A stretch of 64,000 bases of DNA from Allorhodopirellula heiligendammensis (GCF_007860105.1 NZ_SJPU01000003.1:186001-250000), one strand, 5' to 3'; positions 27,223 to 38,226 are shown, counted from the first letter of the stretch. The notes: generated by a model from the letters alone, not told the origin. Numbers and translations: made by a program.

Positions 27223-27384
27223 GTTGAACTCTTCAAGGGAATTGGATTTTTTTGCCAGTATAGCTGGCTGACTACGCGATCAGGCGAGCGAGAGCTCTTT
27301 CGCAGTGTCCCAAACGCCCGCTCGTGATGGGGATGATTGGGTGACAGATGACGAACTGAGAAAGTCCTAGAAAACGGAGTTGAT

Positions 27385-28161
27385 CTATGCAGAGGTACGA
27401 TTTGACGCGGGCTTTGCACGATCAGCGGAATTGATGCGTTTGCGGTACGCTGAAGGTGCCATGCTCATGACTCGCCGAAAGCTGCGGCTGAAATGAGCAT
27501 GATCGTAAAAGCCGCATGACTGGGCAATGTCGGTAATGTTCTTGTCCGTCTCGCGAAGCAGAGCGGCGGCGTGTTCGATCCGAATTCGAATTAGATATTG
27601 CCGTGGTGAGGATCCGAATGCGAGCCGAAACCGTCGTTCGAAGTGGCTGATAGAGAGGCCTGCCATCTCGGCCAGTTCCTCGGTGGCGATTTCCCCGGCC
27701 AGATTCTCATGCAGGTGCGTGATGACATCGGCCATGGCATCGGCAGTTCCCGATTGCATCCGTTCGATTTGCCGCGAAAAGCCCGCGATGCCGATGACGC
27801 GCCCGCGGCGATCGCGCAGCGGGATTTTACTCGTTGTCACCAGACGCGGTGAACCGGCGTCTTCGGGAGCGCTCTCGATTCGGTTAAGGATGGGCTGGCC
27901 CGATCGCATCACATGCTGGTCGTCCTCGCAGTAGTTCGCTGCGCGGGTGGCGGGAAAGAAGTCATGATCCGTCTTTCCGATCGCCTCCTCTTCTGAAATG
28001 ACACCACAGTATTCGCACCCGCGTCGATTCAGTGCCATAAAACGCCCGCTTCGATCTTTGACAAAGAAAGACACGTCAGGCAGTAGGTCGAACAGAGCGA
28101 GGACCTGTCGGCCGGATTCGACGCGGGCAAAAAATGTGTCCGCAGAGGGTGTGTTTTTCAT
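27385..28161 (-). CDS. PAS-domain AraC-family transcriptional regulator
   Basis: 258 residues. A PAS/PAC sensor occupies about residues 20-135 (LPDVSFFVKDRSGRFMALNR, TDHDFFPATRA, IPLRDRRGRVIGIAG). The AraC DNA-binding domain covers about 145-245, with two helix-turn-helices (LAEMAGLSISHFERRFRLAF and ITDIAQSCGFYDHAHFSRSF). The bound ligand of the PAS domain cannot be told. It is divergent from the DUF1549/DUF1553 operon with only 79 bp between starts, so it likely controls that operon, itself, and possibly the downstream esterase. Confidence 0.9.
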   Translation of the reverse strand: MKNTPSADTFFARVESGRQVLALFDLLPDVSFFVKDRSGRFMALNRRGCEYCGVISEEEAIGKTDHDFFPATRAANYCEDDQHVMRSGQPILNRIESAPEDAGSPRLVTTSKIPLRDRRGRVIGIAGFSRQIERMQSGTADAMADVITHLHENLAGEIATEELAEMAGLSISHFERRFRLAFGSSPRQYLIRIRIEHAAALLRETDKNITDIAQSCGFYDHAHFSRSFRRVMSMAPSAYRKRINSADRAKPASNRTSA

Positions 28162-28240
28162 GCTGCAATTTTACACGAATAAAGTCACGGCGTGCAAGAC
28201 TCACCCTGTTGATCGTTCATACTGGGGGAAACTCAATGAC

Positions 28241-31200
28241 ATGTCAGTCAAGCCCATCGTGGTCATTATGAAATACATTTATCTTGCTTCCTTCTTACTC
28301 CTGTGGCTGCCGGGCCTCGGCAGCCCTGCGATCGTCTGGGCGGGCGATATTGATTTCAATCGCGACATTCGTCCGATCCTGTCGGACAAGTGCATGTATT
28401 GTCACGGTCCGGATGCGAACACCCGCGAAGCCGACCTGCGACTCGATATCCGCGAAGACGCCGAATACGTCCTTACCTCGGGTGAGTTGATCGACCGGGT
28501 GTGCAGTGATGATCCTGACATGCTAATGCCACCCCCGGGATCAAATCTATCTCTCAGTGAAGCTGAACAGGATCTGCTTGAAGAATGGATCCAAGCCGGC
28601 GCACCCTACGCCCAGCATTGGGCATTTGAGTTGTTGCCACAGTCGATCGATCTGCCAGATGTCGATAATGAGGAGTGGCTGCGGGAGACGCTTGACCGTT
28701 TCGTTTTGGCAGGCATGGAGGCCGCTCAGCTAGAGCCGAACTCGGAAGTGACTCCACTTCGGTGGCTGCGCCGCGTCACGATGGACCTGACCGGATTACC
28801 ACCGCAACCGGAGGACATTGAGCGGTTTGTGGCGCAGTGCGAGGCTGATCTTGACGCTGCCTATACGGCAGCGGTGGATCGATTACTCGAATCGCCGGCG
28901 TTCGGTGAGCACATGGCCGTCGGCTGGCTCGATTTGGCGCGGTATGCAGATTCATATGGCTACCAGTCTGACAAACTCAATACACAGTGGCCCTACCGGG
29001 ATTGGGTCGTCAACGCGTTTAATGACAATCTGCCGTACGACGACTTTCTCACGTGGCAGATAGCTGGTGATTTATTGGAAAGTCCCACCGCTGATCAGCT
29101 GTTGGCGACCGCCTTCAATCGCATCCACCGGCTCAATAACGAGGGGGGAGCGGTCTTCGAAGAATGGCGAATCGAGAATGTGTCCGATCGCGTGCATACC
29201 TTCGGGACTGCGGTGTTGGGGCTCACGATGGAGTGCTGCCGCTGTCACGACCATAAATACGATCCCATCTCCATGCGAGACTATTATTCTCTGTCGGCGT
29301 TTTTCAATTCGATCGACGAAAGTGGTGTCTACGATCGCACCGAAAAGGTGCCCTGCCCCTCGATGCTGTTGCCAACCGAAACGCAATCGGCCGCGTTGAT
29401 CCAGGCCCAATCAAAACTTGTTGAAGCTCAACAAAAATATGCATCTCAAGTTCGTGAAGCCTCCACGCGTTGGCAAGCATGGCGGAAGGCGACCGCGGCG
29501 AATGATGCTCCGGTGGATGCCGATTTGCGAGTTGCGCTGTCATTCGATCGAGGCTTCGATAATTCAATCAAGGACATTTATCACCCTTCAGAGGGTGACC
29601 GTAGTTGGGCCGAGATGCCCACCCGTGTCGCGGTGCCTGAGCTGGATATCCCACGCCTTGAACTCAACGATGCGGCTGACATTCTTGAAAAGTCGGCTGC
29701 GTTTGAGCGATCAGCGTTATCGCTCGATGGCGAGCGGGGCGTGACGGTCCACGGAATCGAGCCACTGGATCGATGGACACCGTTTAGCGTCGTGATCACG
29801 CTGCGAGAAACGAAACGAGTCGCACAACGCAGTTTGATCGCCCACCATACTCGCGGCACCGATTGCGGTTACAACGGTTGGGACCTCACGATTGTCGACG
29901 GGTATGTCGAATCGCGAATGGCGCGAGTCTGGCCTGGCAACGCGATTGGAGTTCGCACCGTCGATCCGATTCCTGCCGATCAGTGGCTACAGCTGGCTGC
30001 CACGTACGATGGATCGTCGACCGCCAAAGGGCTGCGTCTGTACTTGAACGGCCAACCTTTGGCGACAACCGTGCTGCGGGATGAGGTGAAAAAGAGTGTC
30101 AACGTCAAAGTCGATCACGGCGGCGAGTTCGTTGTGGGACAACGCTTCCGTGCTCGCGGACTCGACGGTGGACTGATCGATGACGTGCGTCTCTACACGC
30201 GTAATCTGTCGGAAGCAGAACTCAGCTATCTGGCTACCGGCCAGTTTCAAGCCTGTGAACCGTACTACGTCTCAGCGGTTGATGAAGAATGCCGAAGCGC
30301 GTTCATGCGGCTCAACGAAGCTCGACGAGAAGTGGTGCTCGCCGAAGAGGCGATGCACGAAATCCCGATCATGCATGAGATGGACACACCTCGGGAAACT
30401 CACCAATTGGCCCGCGGTCAGTACGACGCACCCACGGACATCTCAACCCGCGTCTCACGAAGTGTGCCGAGTAGTCTGTCACTGCCGTTTTCAGACGATC
30501 TGCCTCGCAATCGACTCGGGCTCGCTCGGTGGGTAACGGATCCCTCGCATCCGCTAACTGCTCGCGTCGCCGTGAATCATGTGTGGGGCAATTTCTTCGA
30601 GAGTCCGCTCGTTCGTACGCCCGAAAATTTTGGATTGCAAGGCGAGTTGCCAACCCATCCGCAGCTGCTCGACTGGTTGGCTCGCGACTTCATCAACAGT
30701 GACTGGGATGTGAAACGGTTGTGCCGTAGTGTCGTGCTATCGGCAACCTATCGACAAGATTCTGCGACCAGTCCGGAGAAACAGCGAGCTGACCCCGACA
30801 ATCGGCTGCTGGCACGCGGTCCGGCTTACCGCTATTCCGCTGAACAGATTCGAGATCTCACGCTCGCAGCCAGTGGTTTGTTGAACGCGCAGACGGGCGG
30901 CCCTCCGGTCTCACCCTATCAACCTGGCGAGGACTTGTGGAAAGAGGCCAATGGCATGTCGCCACCCTGGCAGCAGTCCGTCGGACAGGCGTTATACCGT
31001 CGTTCTCTGTATTCAGTCTGGAAGCGTACCGTCCCTTTGCCCAACATGATGGCGTTTGACTCAAGCACACGCGAAGTGTGCACGGTGGCGCGGTCGCGGA
31101 CGAACACACCGATCCAAGCACTGGTGCTACTCAACGATATCCAGTTCGTGGAAGCAGCCCGTGTATTGGCCGAACGAACGATGGATGCGTCCGACCCTGC

Positions 31201-31447
31201 CCAAGGAATCCGCAACGCGTTTCTGCGACTGACGGGACGGTACCCCGATGCGCTGGAAGTGGAATTACTGTTCGGACTGTTCGTCGACGAACGCGCCTAC
31301 TTTGCTGCGAACGAACAAGCCGCCGAAGAGCTGATCGGACTCGGAGATGCCGAACCAAGTTCCGAAGTATCTGCTATCGATCTCGCTGCCATGACAACGA
31401 CGTGCCAAGCCATCATCAATCTCGACGCCACTATTTGGAAGCGATAA
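28241..31447 (+). CDS. Planctomycete cytochrome c-domain protein with DUF1549 and DUF1553
   Basis: 1,068 residues. It has a signal peptide ([20 protein letters not shown]), then a PSC1-type heme site CMYCHGP. A DUF1549 domain follows ([17 protein letters not shown] region), then a central LamG-like concanavalin module ([30 protein letters not shown]). DUF1553 closes it, with [28 protein letters not shown] and [17 protein letters not shown] 28241 is preferred over 28268 because GGGGGAA precedes it; the open frame from 27998 is not native. These proteins are planctomycete-specific, exported and probably redox-active in polymer catabolism, always with DUF1501, which starts 2 bp later. Confidence 0.92.
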   Translation: MSVKPIVVIMKYIYLASFLLLWLPGLGSPAIVWAGDIDFNRDIRPILSDKCMYCHGPDANTREADLRLDIREDAEYVLTSGELIDRVCSDDPDMLMPPPGSNLSLSEAEQDLLEEWIQAGAPYAQHWAFELLPQSIDLPDVDNEEWLRETLDRFVLAGMEAAQLEPNSEVTPLRWLRRVTMDLTGLPPQPEDIERFVAQCEADLDAAYTAAVDRLLESPAFGEHMAVGWLDLARYADSYGYQSDKLNTQWPYRDWVVNAFNDNLPYDDFLTWQIAGDLLESPTADQLLATAFNRIHRLNNEGGAVFEEWRIENVSDRVHTFGTAVLGLTMECCRCHDHKYDPISMRDYYSLSAFFNSIDESGVYDRTEKVPCPSMLLPTETQSAALIQAQSKLVEAQQKYASQVREASTRWQAWRKATAANDAPVDADLRVALSFDRGFDNSIKDIYHPSEGDRSWAEMPTRVAVPELDIPRLELNDAADILEKSAAFERSALSLDGERGVTVHGIEPLDRWTPFSVVITLRETKRVAQRSLIAHHTRGTDCGYNGWDLTIVDGYVESRMARVWPGNAIGVRTVDPIPADQWLQLAATYDGSSTAKGLRLYLNGQPLATTVLRDEVKKSVNVKVDHGGEFVVGQRFRARGLDGGLIDDVRLYTRNLSEAELSYLATGQFQACEPYYVSAVDEECRSAFMRLNEARREVVLAEEAMHEIPIMHEMDTPRETHQLARGQYDAPTDISTRVSRSVPSSLSLPFSDDLPRNRLGLARWVTDPSHPLTARVAVNHVWGNFFESPLVRTPENFGLQGELPTHPQLLDWLARDFINSDWDVKRLCRSVVLSATYRQDSATSPEKQRADPDNRLLARGPAYRYSAEQIRDLTLAASGLLNAQTGGPPVSPYQPGEDLWKEANGMSPPWQQSVGQALYRRSLYSVWKRTVPLPNMMAFDSSTREVCTVARSRTNTPIQALVLLNDIQFVEAARVLAERTMDASDPAQGIRNAFLRLTGRYPDALEVELLFGLFVDERAYFAANEQAAEELIGLGDAEPSSEVSAIDLAAMTTTCQAIINLDATIWKR

Positions 31448-31449
31448 AC

Positions 31450-32895
31450 ATGCGCAATCACTGTACCGATCAAACGGCTATCAACCGGCGGCATTTTTTT
31501 CGTAGTGGCGCAGCGGGAATTGGCGTAGCTGCCCTTGCAAACCTGATGCGAAGCACGGGCTACGCAAGCCCCAGTTCCGCGGCCCCATCGCGTAACGAGG
31601 GACTGCATTTTGCTCCGCGAGCCAAACGCGTGATCTATCTATGTCAGTCGGGAGGACCTGCCCAGCATGATCTATTCGATTACAAACCACTGCTCAATGA
31701 ACAGCATGGGAAGGAATTACCGGATTCGGTCCGGGGTGAACAGCGACTAACCGGCATGTCGGCCAACCAGTCATCGTTGCCGCTGGCTGGGTCGCAGTTC
31801 AAGTTTGCTCAGCACGGTCAGTCGGGCGCCTGGCTCAGTGAGCTCCTGCCGCATCACCGTGAAATTGTCGATGATGTGTGCTTCATCAAATCGATGTACA
31901 CCGAAGCAATCAATCACGATCCTGCAATCACATTCTTTCAGACGGGCTCCCAGATTGCGGGCCGGCCATCATTGGGGGCATGGCTGTCGTACGGACTTGG
32001 CAGCGAGAACAAGGACCTGCCGTCATTTATCGTGCTGGTCTCGGCCAATCAAGGTGGGCAGCCGCTGTACTCACGGCTCTGGGGGAGCGGGTTTCTGGAT
32101 TCACGCCATCAAGGGATTCAGTTTCGCGGTGGCGCCGATCCGGTGCTGTATTTGTCAAATCCTCCAGGCGTGTCGGCCAATCGGCGGCGGGCTCAATTGG
32201 ATGTGATCGGTAAGCTGAATCAGCATCAATTTGGACAGGAACTCGATCCTGAGATTGAGTCGCGGATCGCACAGTACGAGATGGCGTACCGCATGCAGAC
32301 CAGTGTACCCGACGCCGCTAACTTTTCTGATGAACCTGAATCGACCTTCGCCGCCTATGGTGAAGACGCACGCCAACCGGGAACCTTCGCCGCCAATTGT
32401 CTCTTAGCCAGGCGTTTGGCTGAGCGAGATGTGCGTTTTATCCAGGTATACCATCAAGGCTGGGACCAGCACTCCAACTTGCCTAAACAGATTGCCGAAC
32501 AGGCTAAAGAGACTGACCAAGCATCCGCTGCTCTCGTCAAAGATCTCAAGCAGCGTGGCCTGCTCGACGACACCCTCGTGATCTGGGGTGGCGAGTTCGG
32601 TCGTACCCCCTACTCCCAAGGCACACTCAAACCGAATAATTACGGTCGTGATCACCATCCCCGATGCTTCACCACGTGGATGGCGGGCGGTGGAGTGAAA
32701 TCGGGAATCACGTACGGCGCAACGGACGAATTTGGGTACAACAATGTAGAAAATCCCGTTCACGTCCACGATTTCAACGCCACGCTCCTGCACTTGATGG
32801 GCATCGACCACGAACGACTGAACTTCAAGTACCAAGGCCGTCGCTTCCGTCTCACAGACGTGCACGGCTCTGTCGTTGAAGACATTCTCGCTTGA
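31450..32895 (+). CDS. Tat-exported DUF1501 protein
   Basis: 481 residues from ATG 31450, two bases after the preceding stop. [20 protein letters not shown] is a twin-arginine signal. The DUF1501 core (alkaline-phosphatase-like fold) shows [59 protein letters not shown] and [19 protein letters not shown]. The His/Asp positions suit a metal-dependent hydrolase, but no substrate is known. It forms the standard two-gene unit with the cytochrome-domain protein; the reading frame upstream to 31078 overlaps that gene and is not used. Confidence 0.92.
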   Translation: MRNHCTDQTAINRRHFFRSGAAGIGVAALANLMRSTGYASPSSAAPSRNEGLHFAPRAKRVIYLCQSGGPAQHDLFDYKPLLNEQHGKELPDSVRGEQRLTGMSANQSSLPLAGSQFKFAQHGQSGAWLSELLPHHREIVDDVCFIKSMYTEAINHDPAITFFQTGSQIAGRPSLGAWLSYGLGSENKDLPSFIVLVSANQGGQPLYSRLWGSGFLDSRHQGIQFRGGADPVLYLSNPPGVSANRRRAQLDVIGKLNQHQFGQELDPEIESRIAQYEMAYRMQTSVPDAANFSDEPESTFAAYGEDARQPGTFAANCLLARRLAERDVRFIQVYHQGWDQHSNLPKQIAEQAKETDQASAALVKDLKQRGLLDDTLVIWGGEFGRTPYSQGTLKPNNYGRDHHPRCFTTWMAGGGVKSGITYGATDEFGYNNVENPVHVHDFNATLLHLMGIDHERLNFKYQGRRFRLTDVHGSVVEDILA

Positions 32896-32944
32896 ATAAG
32901 ACCGCCCTCAACGGGCTAGCGGTGACAACCAGGGAGAGCGGATG

Positions 32945-33020
32945 CATCGCCCGCCAGCTGTTGCTCGGTAACGGAACTGCTGATCTCGGATGCCACGGCG
33001 ATCCTCTAAAAAATGCATTG
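32945..33020. repeat. Possible dispersed repeat, copy 2
   Basis: This segment resembles 11612-11690 over about 75 bp. The best core is CTGATCTCGGATGCCACGGC here against CTCATCTCGGACGCCACCGC there, followed by GATCCTC/GATGCCTC and an A-run. By eye roughly 70% of positions agree. Both copies are intergenic and lie beside genes for exported polysaccharide or sugar enzymes. Confidence 0.35.
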
Positions 33021-33060
33021 CGATGGAGTTGCCCACGAGAAAACTGGATCGTCACTCGCA

Positions 33061-34251
33061 TCATCCCTGGCGCAGGGGATGGTCGCGTTGAACCAGTGGA
33101 AACGCCACATTCATACCACCTTGCCGATGTGACTCAAAAACGGCGCAGATCATCTCAATGGTCAAGGACGCATCGGCAGCGTCACAGAGTGGTTCTCGAT
33201 TATTTTCAATGGCATCGATCAAGTCTTCGGCGGCCGCATCATGGTGTTGGACGCGGCGAATGGCAGCGGGGTCTGGTTCAGGGACGTTGACCCCGGCACT
33301 GGTAATCGGCAACCAACCCGCGGACTTGTCGATTGTGGCAAACGGATTGCCGGGCCGCAAAAACGCCAACGGGTTGCGGTCAGCCTGGATCGCGATGGTG
33401 CCTTCGCTACCGATCAATTGCAAGCCAAACCCTTGATTCTGTGTTCCATCGTTGGCAACTGAATCAAAAAACGCGACGACTCCGCTGGCAAGCAGAAACC
33501 TCGCATGGAGTTGATTTCCAGCTAAGGGACCTAAGCCCTCAGCACCTTGGAAGATATCTTCGCTGGTCGCCGGTCGTCCATCTTGAAGTAGCACGGCCGA
33601 GCAAGTGCGGGGTGGGCCGGCGAGCGCGGTGATCATGTTCAATACGTGTGAACCAAGAACCCAAAGATCCTCGCAGCCGCCACGTCGATCTCCTTTTCCA
33701 CGCCCTCGAATTTCAAGCAATTTGCCAATCCGGCCGTCTCGCAGAAGGCCCCCAATGACATTCAATGTTGGGTGATATCGATTGCGGTGGGCGACGGCAA
33801 TGCGAACATTTTGGGCTTGGCTGGCCGCGCGCACTTGATCAGCCTCGGCGGGGGCTCGGACAAACGGCTTTTCGACGTAGATCCCTTTCGCGCCGAACTC
33901 GATGGCAGACAAGATCATGTCACTGTGCTGGTCCAAATAACGCGGGCAAACTGCGACAATGTCCGGTTGGACTTTCGCCAACATCTCACGGTAATCCCGA
34001 TATCCCGCCGCTTCAGGGAGCTTCAACTTCGCAATTTCTCGTGTTCTGCCTTCGTCGTTGACGTCAGCGACCGAGACGATCTCAGTGCGCGGTATTCGCT
34101 GCCAAACGGTATCCAAACCATGTCCGTAGTCTCCGCGTCCCGTACTGCCGATGATCGCTACCTCGAACGGACGCGCTGCCGGTTGTCCTTGAGCAGTGAG
34201 TGCGGTCGCGGTGAGTCCTGATGCTAACATCGCAAAATTGCGGCGGTCCAT
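33061..34251 (-). CDS. Gfo/Idh/MocA-family oxidoreductase, exported type
   Basis: 396 residues. The N-terminus MDRRNFAMLASGLTATALTA resembles a Tat signal (D-R-R-N-F). The Rossmann motif VAIIGSTGRGDYGHGLD and the EKPF segment (GIYVEKPFVRAPAEADQV), which carries the family's catalytic Lys, are present, with VAHRNRYHPTL in the C-terminal domain. NAD(P)-dependent oxidation/reduction of sugars is the family function, and exported members are frequent in planctomycetes. Intact, unlike the relic at 5.3 kb. It is convergent with the DUF1501 gene. Confidence 0.88.
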   Translation of the reverse strand: MDRRNFAMLASGLTATALTAQGQPAARPFEVAIIGSTGRGDYGHGLDTVWQRIPRTEIVSVADVNDEGRTREIAKLKLPEAAGYRDYREMLAKVQPDIVAVCPRYLDQHSDMILSAIEFGAKGIYVEKPFVRAPAEADQVRAASQAQNVRIAVAHRNRYHPTLNVIGGLLRDGRIGKLLEIRGRGKGDRRGGCEDLWVLGSHVLNMITALAGPPRTCSAVLLQDGRPATSEDIFQGAEGLGPLAGNQLHARFLLASGVVAFFDSVANDGTQNQGFGLQLIGSEGTIAIQADRNPLAFLRPGNPFATIDKSAGWLPITSAGVNVPEPDPAAIRRVQHHDAAAEDLIDAIENNREPLCDAADASLTIEMICAVFESHRQGGMNVAFPLVQRDHPLRQG

Positions 34252-34405
34252 GTGCGGTCTTCACTTCTGAAATTCGGAGAGAGTGCGTTCGTCTCACACC
34301 TGAGGTGTGACGGCAGCATAAGATAAAAACGACCTCGATTGTAATCTGCACAAATTCCCATGGAAAAAATCCAATCGCATGATCTCCTTCAAGCATCTCA
34401 GCGCT

Positions 34406-35236
34406 ATGAAATTGATTTTCACCTCCCTGTTGCTCTTTGTCGTGGCATTGGCATCGCAAACTCGCGCATCGGATCCTCCCAACACCGAACGTGGCCATGC
34501 CGATGCCCACAGCGGGAGTGAGTCGACGCAATTCCCGGCAGAAACGAGTCCTGAGCGGGATGCAGTAGCAGGCAACAGGGGCTCTCGCGCCCAGCAGCAC
34601 GATTGGGATCTGCATTTCGAGGACGACTTTTCCGGCCGTAGCGAGCCCGGCAAAAACTACAGGACGGGTCACGCGATGCAAGCAGGTTGGACAGTCAGGG
34701 ATAGCGTCTTAGTCGGCAAGCAAGTTCGAGACGATCACGGATCAGTGATCCGCACCGAAGTGAACTTTGACGACATCGACATTTCGTTTGACTTTCGCTT
34801 CCATGGCGGCAAGAGTTTCAACTTCGTGATTGATGACAAGAACGAAAAATCGGTCCATGCCGGCCACATCTGTCGAGTGTCCGTCTTTCCGAAACGGTTG
34901 ATTGCAGGCGACGATAAAACAGGCAGTATGAATTTGGAAGTCCGCGAGCAGCGGAAGAATCCTGCGTTGGCGAAGCAATCGAAGGCTGCATTGGATGCCC
35001 TGCTGGCGAGAACGCGTGCCGCCGCCGATGTTGACATTCAGCCGAAGAAGTGGCATCAACTCCGAGTACGGATCGAGGGTGAGTCGATGAACGTGTTCCT
35101 CGACGGCGAGATGGTGATCCAATTAAAATCACCTGGCATCGCGCATCCCACCAAGACACAGTTCGGGTTTACCGTTAACGGATCGGTGATCGAGTTTGAC
35201 AACCTGCGAGTTTTTCAGCCTAAGGTTTCAAAGTAG
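34406..35236 (+). CDS. Secreted DUF1080-like / LamG-like protein
   Basis: 276 residues from ATG 34406; the longer frame from 34379 is less likely. Signal peptide MKLIFTSLLLFVVALASQTRA. The mature protein is a concanavalin-type beta-sandwich: HFEDDFSGRSE, WTVRDSVLVGKQ, ISFDFRFHGGKSFNFVIDD and WHQLRVRIEGESMNVFLDGE. Similar proteins accompany sulfatases and DUF1501 units in planctomycetes and may bind or hydrolyse sugars. Its stop overlaps the convergent sulfatase stop by 17 bp. Confidence 0.75.
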   Translation: MKLIFTSLLLFVVALASQTRASDPPNTERGHADAHSGSESTQFPAETSPERDAVAGNRGSRAQQHDWDLHFEDDFSGRSEPGKNYRTGHAMQAGWTVRDSVLVGKQVRDDHGSVIRTEVNFDDIDISFDFRFHGGKSFNFVIDDKNEKSVHAGHICRVSVFPKRLIAGDDKTGSMNLEVREQRKNPALAKQSKAALDALLARTRAAADVDIQPKKWHQLRVRIEGESMNVFLDGEMVIQLKSPGIAHPTKTQFGFTVNGSVIEFDNLRVFQPKVSK

Positions 35237-36836
35237 AAGCCCCTTCGTTCACCATCGCAGCTGTCGGCGGAAGGGCGTCAATGAATTTGGCGTCGGTGCG
35301 CCTCAGTTCGGCCAAGGCCATTGCGCGGAGCGATGTTAAGAGCGTTTGATGTTCATCACGCAGTGCCAGGTTAACGAGTTCTTCGGGATCCTCCTGGAGG
35401 TCATAGATCTCTTCGATCTCGCCAGCGACCATGTGGCGAATGTACTTGTATTTGCCTGATCGCAGCAGGACATACCAGGGGATTCCACCGACTTCCATGA
35501 GGGCCGCCTGGGCTGGCATCGTGTCTGTGTCGGAACCGTATTTTCGTCCCGTGTGCGTCATCAGCATTGGGTGATTCCAGTCGGTCGTCTCTGGGGCAGT
35601 GATCAGGGGACGAATGTCCCGGCCATCGGTTCTCCAGGGGATTTCAATCTTGGCCGTATCGGCCAGCAATCGGACAACGTCGGGAGCGTTGACGGGATGC
35701 TGGCAAACTTTGCCTTGGGGTATTTTCTCCGCGTGAACAATAATCATCGGCGAAGCCAATGCTGCGTCATACGGTGCAACCTTATTGTTCATCCCATGTT
35801 CGCCGAGAGCGAATCCCTGATCGGCGGCGAACACGATCAGCGTGTTATCAAGTTGACCAGTCTCACGCAGCGTCGCCATCAACCGTCCGACACCTTCGTC
35901 AATTGCCATCGCGCACTCGTTGGACTGTTGAACCCAGTCATCATAGGACTGACCGGCGGTGTTCGTATTGAAGTTGCTGGCGTCGTAGTCTTTCTGGCGA
36001 CGGTAAGCTTGCCCATCTGCACCACGCTGCCAGGAAGCAATGTCGGCGAGATACTTTGGTTTCTGCGGCCAGGGCCCAAAAATGTCCGCTGGGAGAGGCG
36101 CGTTCTCTCCGGCGAGGGCTCCCTCATGACGATCGGCGGGAGTCGTTGGCCCATGGATGGCTCCGTAGCACAGCCACAGATACCACGGTTTACTAGTATC
36201 CCGATTTTCGCCTTGAAGGTATTCCACGGCCCAGTTGGTGTAGTTGTCCGTTGAGTAACCGTCCACTTGCTGATCAACACCGTTGAACGTCACGATTTGA
36301 TCATAGAAATAGTTGCCCGCGTTCTCAGGTTGACCGGGCCGATTCCAGACAATCTGGTGATCCCAGTCGCGACCGTTGCCCGTATCAATTCCAGTGTGCC
36401 ATTTGCCAATTTGTGCGGTGTGGTACCCGTTCTTACGCAATTCTGCGGGCCAGAAGCGACATTGTTGAGGGTCATAGACGCAACGAGGGTACGTACCCTC
36501 CATCCGCATCGACTGGATTCCATGCTGCAGCCGCCCGGTCAGGAAACTGGCGCGAGACGGCATGCACCAAGCACCAAAATAGGTTCTTTCGAAGCGAATC
36601 CCCTGTGCTGCCAAAGCATCGATGTTAGGAGTGCTGACCCAATCAGGTGACTCAGGGTAACAAGACAGCGTTTTGTAGTTCTGGTCGTCAGTGAAGATGA
36701 ACAGGATGTTGGGTCGTTCTTCCGCAGACGCTATTGCACCGACGATCACTGATAGCAAAAACGTGGCCGTTGATAGCAAAAACGTGGCCGTTGCGAGCGG
36801 ACCACGGTGACGGCAGACTGTGTGAAGCTGATTCAT
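35220..36836 (-). CDS. Exported Cys-type sulfatase with duplicated signal-peptide segment
   Basis: 538 residues from ATG 36836 (an ATG at 36869 would add 11). RPNILFIFTDDQNYKTL holds the metal-binding Asp pair and CMPSRASFLTGR the formylglycine motif. IGKWHTG, FAADQGFALGEHG and NHPMLMTHTGRKYG complete an S1 sulfatase. The signal peptide contains ATATFLLSTATFLLSVI, in which a 7-residue unit is doubled by an exact 21-bp tandem duplication. Likely periplasmic or extracellular, acting on sulfated glycans. Confidence 0.9.
   Translation of the reverse strand: MNQLHTVCRHRGPLATATFLLSTATFLLSVIVGAIASAEERPNILFIFTDDQNYKTLSCYPESPDWVSTPNIDALAAQGIRFERTYFGAWCMPSRASFLTGRLQHGIQSMRMEGTYPRCVYDPQQCRFWPAELRKNGYHTAQIGKWHTGIDTGNGRDWDHQIVWNRPGQPENAGNYFYDQIVTFNGVDQQVDGYSTDNYTNWAVEYLQGENRDTSKPWYLWLCYGAIHGPTTPADRHEGALAGENAPLPADIFGPWPQKPKYLADIASWQRGADGQAYRRQKDYDASNFNTNTAGQSYDDWVQQSNECAMAIDEGVGRLMATLRETGQLDNTLIVFAADQGFALGEHGMNNKVAPYDAALASPMIIVHAEKIPQGKVCQHPVNAPDVVRLLADTAKIEIPWRTDGRDIRPLITAPETTDWNHPMLMTHTGRKYGSDTDTMPAQAALMEVGGIPWYVLLRSGKYKYIRHMVAGEIEEIYDLQEDPEELVNLALRDEHQTLLTSLRAMALAELRRTDAKFIDALPPTAAMVNEGASTLKP
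36751..36792 (-). repeat. 21-bp exact tandem duplication in a signal peptide
   Basis: GATAGCAAAAACGTGGCCGT plus T occurs twice back to back (36751-36771 and 36772-36792). It is in frame and adds seven residues to the hydrophobic core of the sulfatase signal peptide. Identity of the copies implies a recent event. Confidence 0.95.
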
Positions 36837-36869
36837 GGAAGGTTTGAAAGCATTTCGTTTTGACAGCAT

Positions 36870-37215
36870 GAGACCCCGAGGTGCACATCATACCAGACCG
36901 CGATTGAGCCATCATGTCAGAGCCCCGCTAAGGAACAATCCGCCTGGCCAGACAATCGGTGTCGCAGCGGTAATCCCGGCGGACGTCACCAACCGTTCCG
37001 AGTCCCGGAGGCCGATCCGGCAGCGACGGAAAGTTTGCATGCGCAGCCAGCGATCACGCTGATTTTTAGCAAGCAGTGGGGGCACGCACCGCTGATGAGT
37101 TCCTGTCATCATGCTAGCTAAGGTTCTGTTCGGCGCAATACCTGCTCCGGTGTCTCCCGTCCCACTGATCCTAATTCGGATTCATTCCATTCTGCTCATC
37201 CTGCTGAGATCGTCG
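36870..37215. other. Intergenic between sulfatase and D-lactate dehydrogenase
   Basis: 346 bp between divergent genes. The ldhA frame is open from 37111, but that part encodes a hydrophobic, Pro/Ile-rich stretch without resemblance to the family. Nothing else was recognised. Confidence 0.35.
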
Positions 37216-38205
37216 ATGAAGATTATCGTTTACAGCACCAAGCCCTATGATCGCGAATTCCTATCCGCTGCCGCGGAGTCAACCGATCATCGGCTGGCGT
37301 TCCTTGAAACTCGTCTAACATCCAGCACAGCGATGTTGGCTCATGGGCATGATGCTGTGTGTGCGTTCGTCAATGATCAACTAGACAGCGAAGTTTTGGA
37401 GGTGCTCTCGCAAGCCGGCATCAAGTTGATCGCCCTCCGCTGCGCCGGGTTCAACAACGTCGACCTGCCCGCCGCCAAGGATCGTGGTTTTACTGTGGTC
37501 CGGGTGCCGCAATATTCGCCGCACGCCGTGGCCGAGTTCGCCGTTGCACTGCTGCTGACACTCAACCGCAATGTCCATCGCGCTTACGGCAGGACACGAG
37601 ACGGCAACTTCACACTGGACGGCTTACTTGGTTTTGACCTGCATGGTCGCACCGTCGGGGTCGTTGGAACAGGCAAGATTGGCTGCGAGTTCGCCAAGAT
37701 TATGCATGGGTTCGGATGCCGCCTGGTCGGCTTGGACGTCCATCGCAATCCAACCTGCGAGCAAATCGGCATGAAGTATCTCGAGCTGGAAGAGTTCCTC
37801 GGCTGCACCGACGTCATTTCACTCCACTGCCCGCTCACTCCCCAAACGCATCATTTGGTCGATCACCATGCCGTCGAGCGGATGAAGCCGGGTGTCACGA
37901 TCATCAACACCTCCAGAGGCGCGGTCGTCGATACCAAGGCCGTGATCGCTGGGCTGAAAAGTGGCAAGATTGGTCGACTGGGACTCGACGTTTATGAAGA
38001 AGAAGGCGACGTGTTTTTCGAAGACTTGTCCAACCGAGTGATCTCTGACGACACGCTGTCACGGTTGCTGACGTTCCCCAACGTCCTGATTACGAGTCAT
38101 CAGGCGTTCTTCACCCAAGAAGCACTCACTCAAATCGCAGAAACAACGATTCGGAACGTATCCGAGTTCGCTGCTACGGCTCAGTGTCAGAACACCGTGA
38201 CCTGA
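37216..38205 (+). CDS. ldhA: D-lactate dehydrogenase (fermentative, LdhA type)
   Basis: 329 residues, the same length as E. coli LdhA. It starts [16 protein letters not shown]. The D-2-hydroxyacid dehydrogenase family motifs are all present: [19 protein letters not shown], the NAD-binding [17 protein letters not shown], the substrate/catalytic region [23 protein letters not shown] (catalytic Arg), and [14 protein letters not shown] with the C-terminal His in [11 protein letters not shown]. Reaction: pyruvate + NADH to D-lactate, in the cytoplasm. It seems monocistronic. An 18-bp in-frame duplication covers its stop codon. Confidence 0.93.
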   Translation: MKIIVYSTKPYDREFLSAAAESTDHRLAFLETRLTSSTAMLAHGHDAVCAFVNDQLDSEVLEVLSQAGIKLIALRCAGFNNVDLPAAKDRGFTVVRVPQYSPHAVAEFAVALLLTLNRNVHRAYGRTRDGNFTLDGLLGFDLHGRTVGVVGTGKIGCEFAKIMHGFGCRLVGLDVHRNPTCEQIGMKYLELEEFLGCTDVISLHCPLTPQTHHLVDHHAVERMKPGVTIINTSRGAVVDTKAVIAGLKSGKIGRLGLDVYEEEGDVFFEDLSNRVISDDTLSRLLTFPNVLITSHQAFFTQEALTQIAETTIRNVSEFAATAQCQNTVT

Positions 38206-38226
38206 ATCAACACCGCGACCTGAATC
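38191..38226 (+). repeat. 18-bp tandem duplication spanning the ldhA stop
   Basis: AACACCGTGACCTGAATC (38191-38208) is followed by AACACCGCGACCTGAATC (38209-38226), with one mismatch. The unit is six codons and includes the stop TGA, so a second in-frame TGA lies at 38221-38223. Confidence 0.9.
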
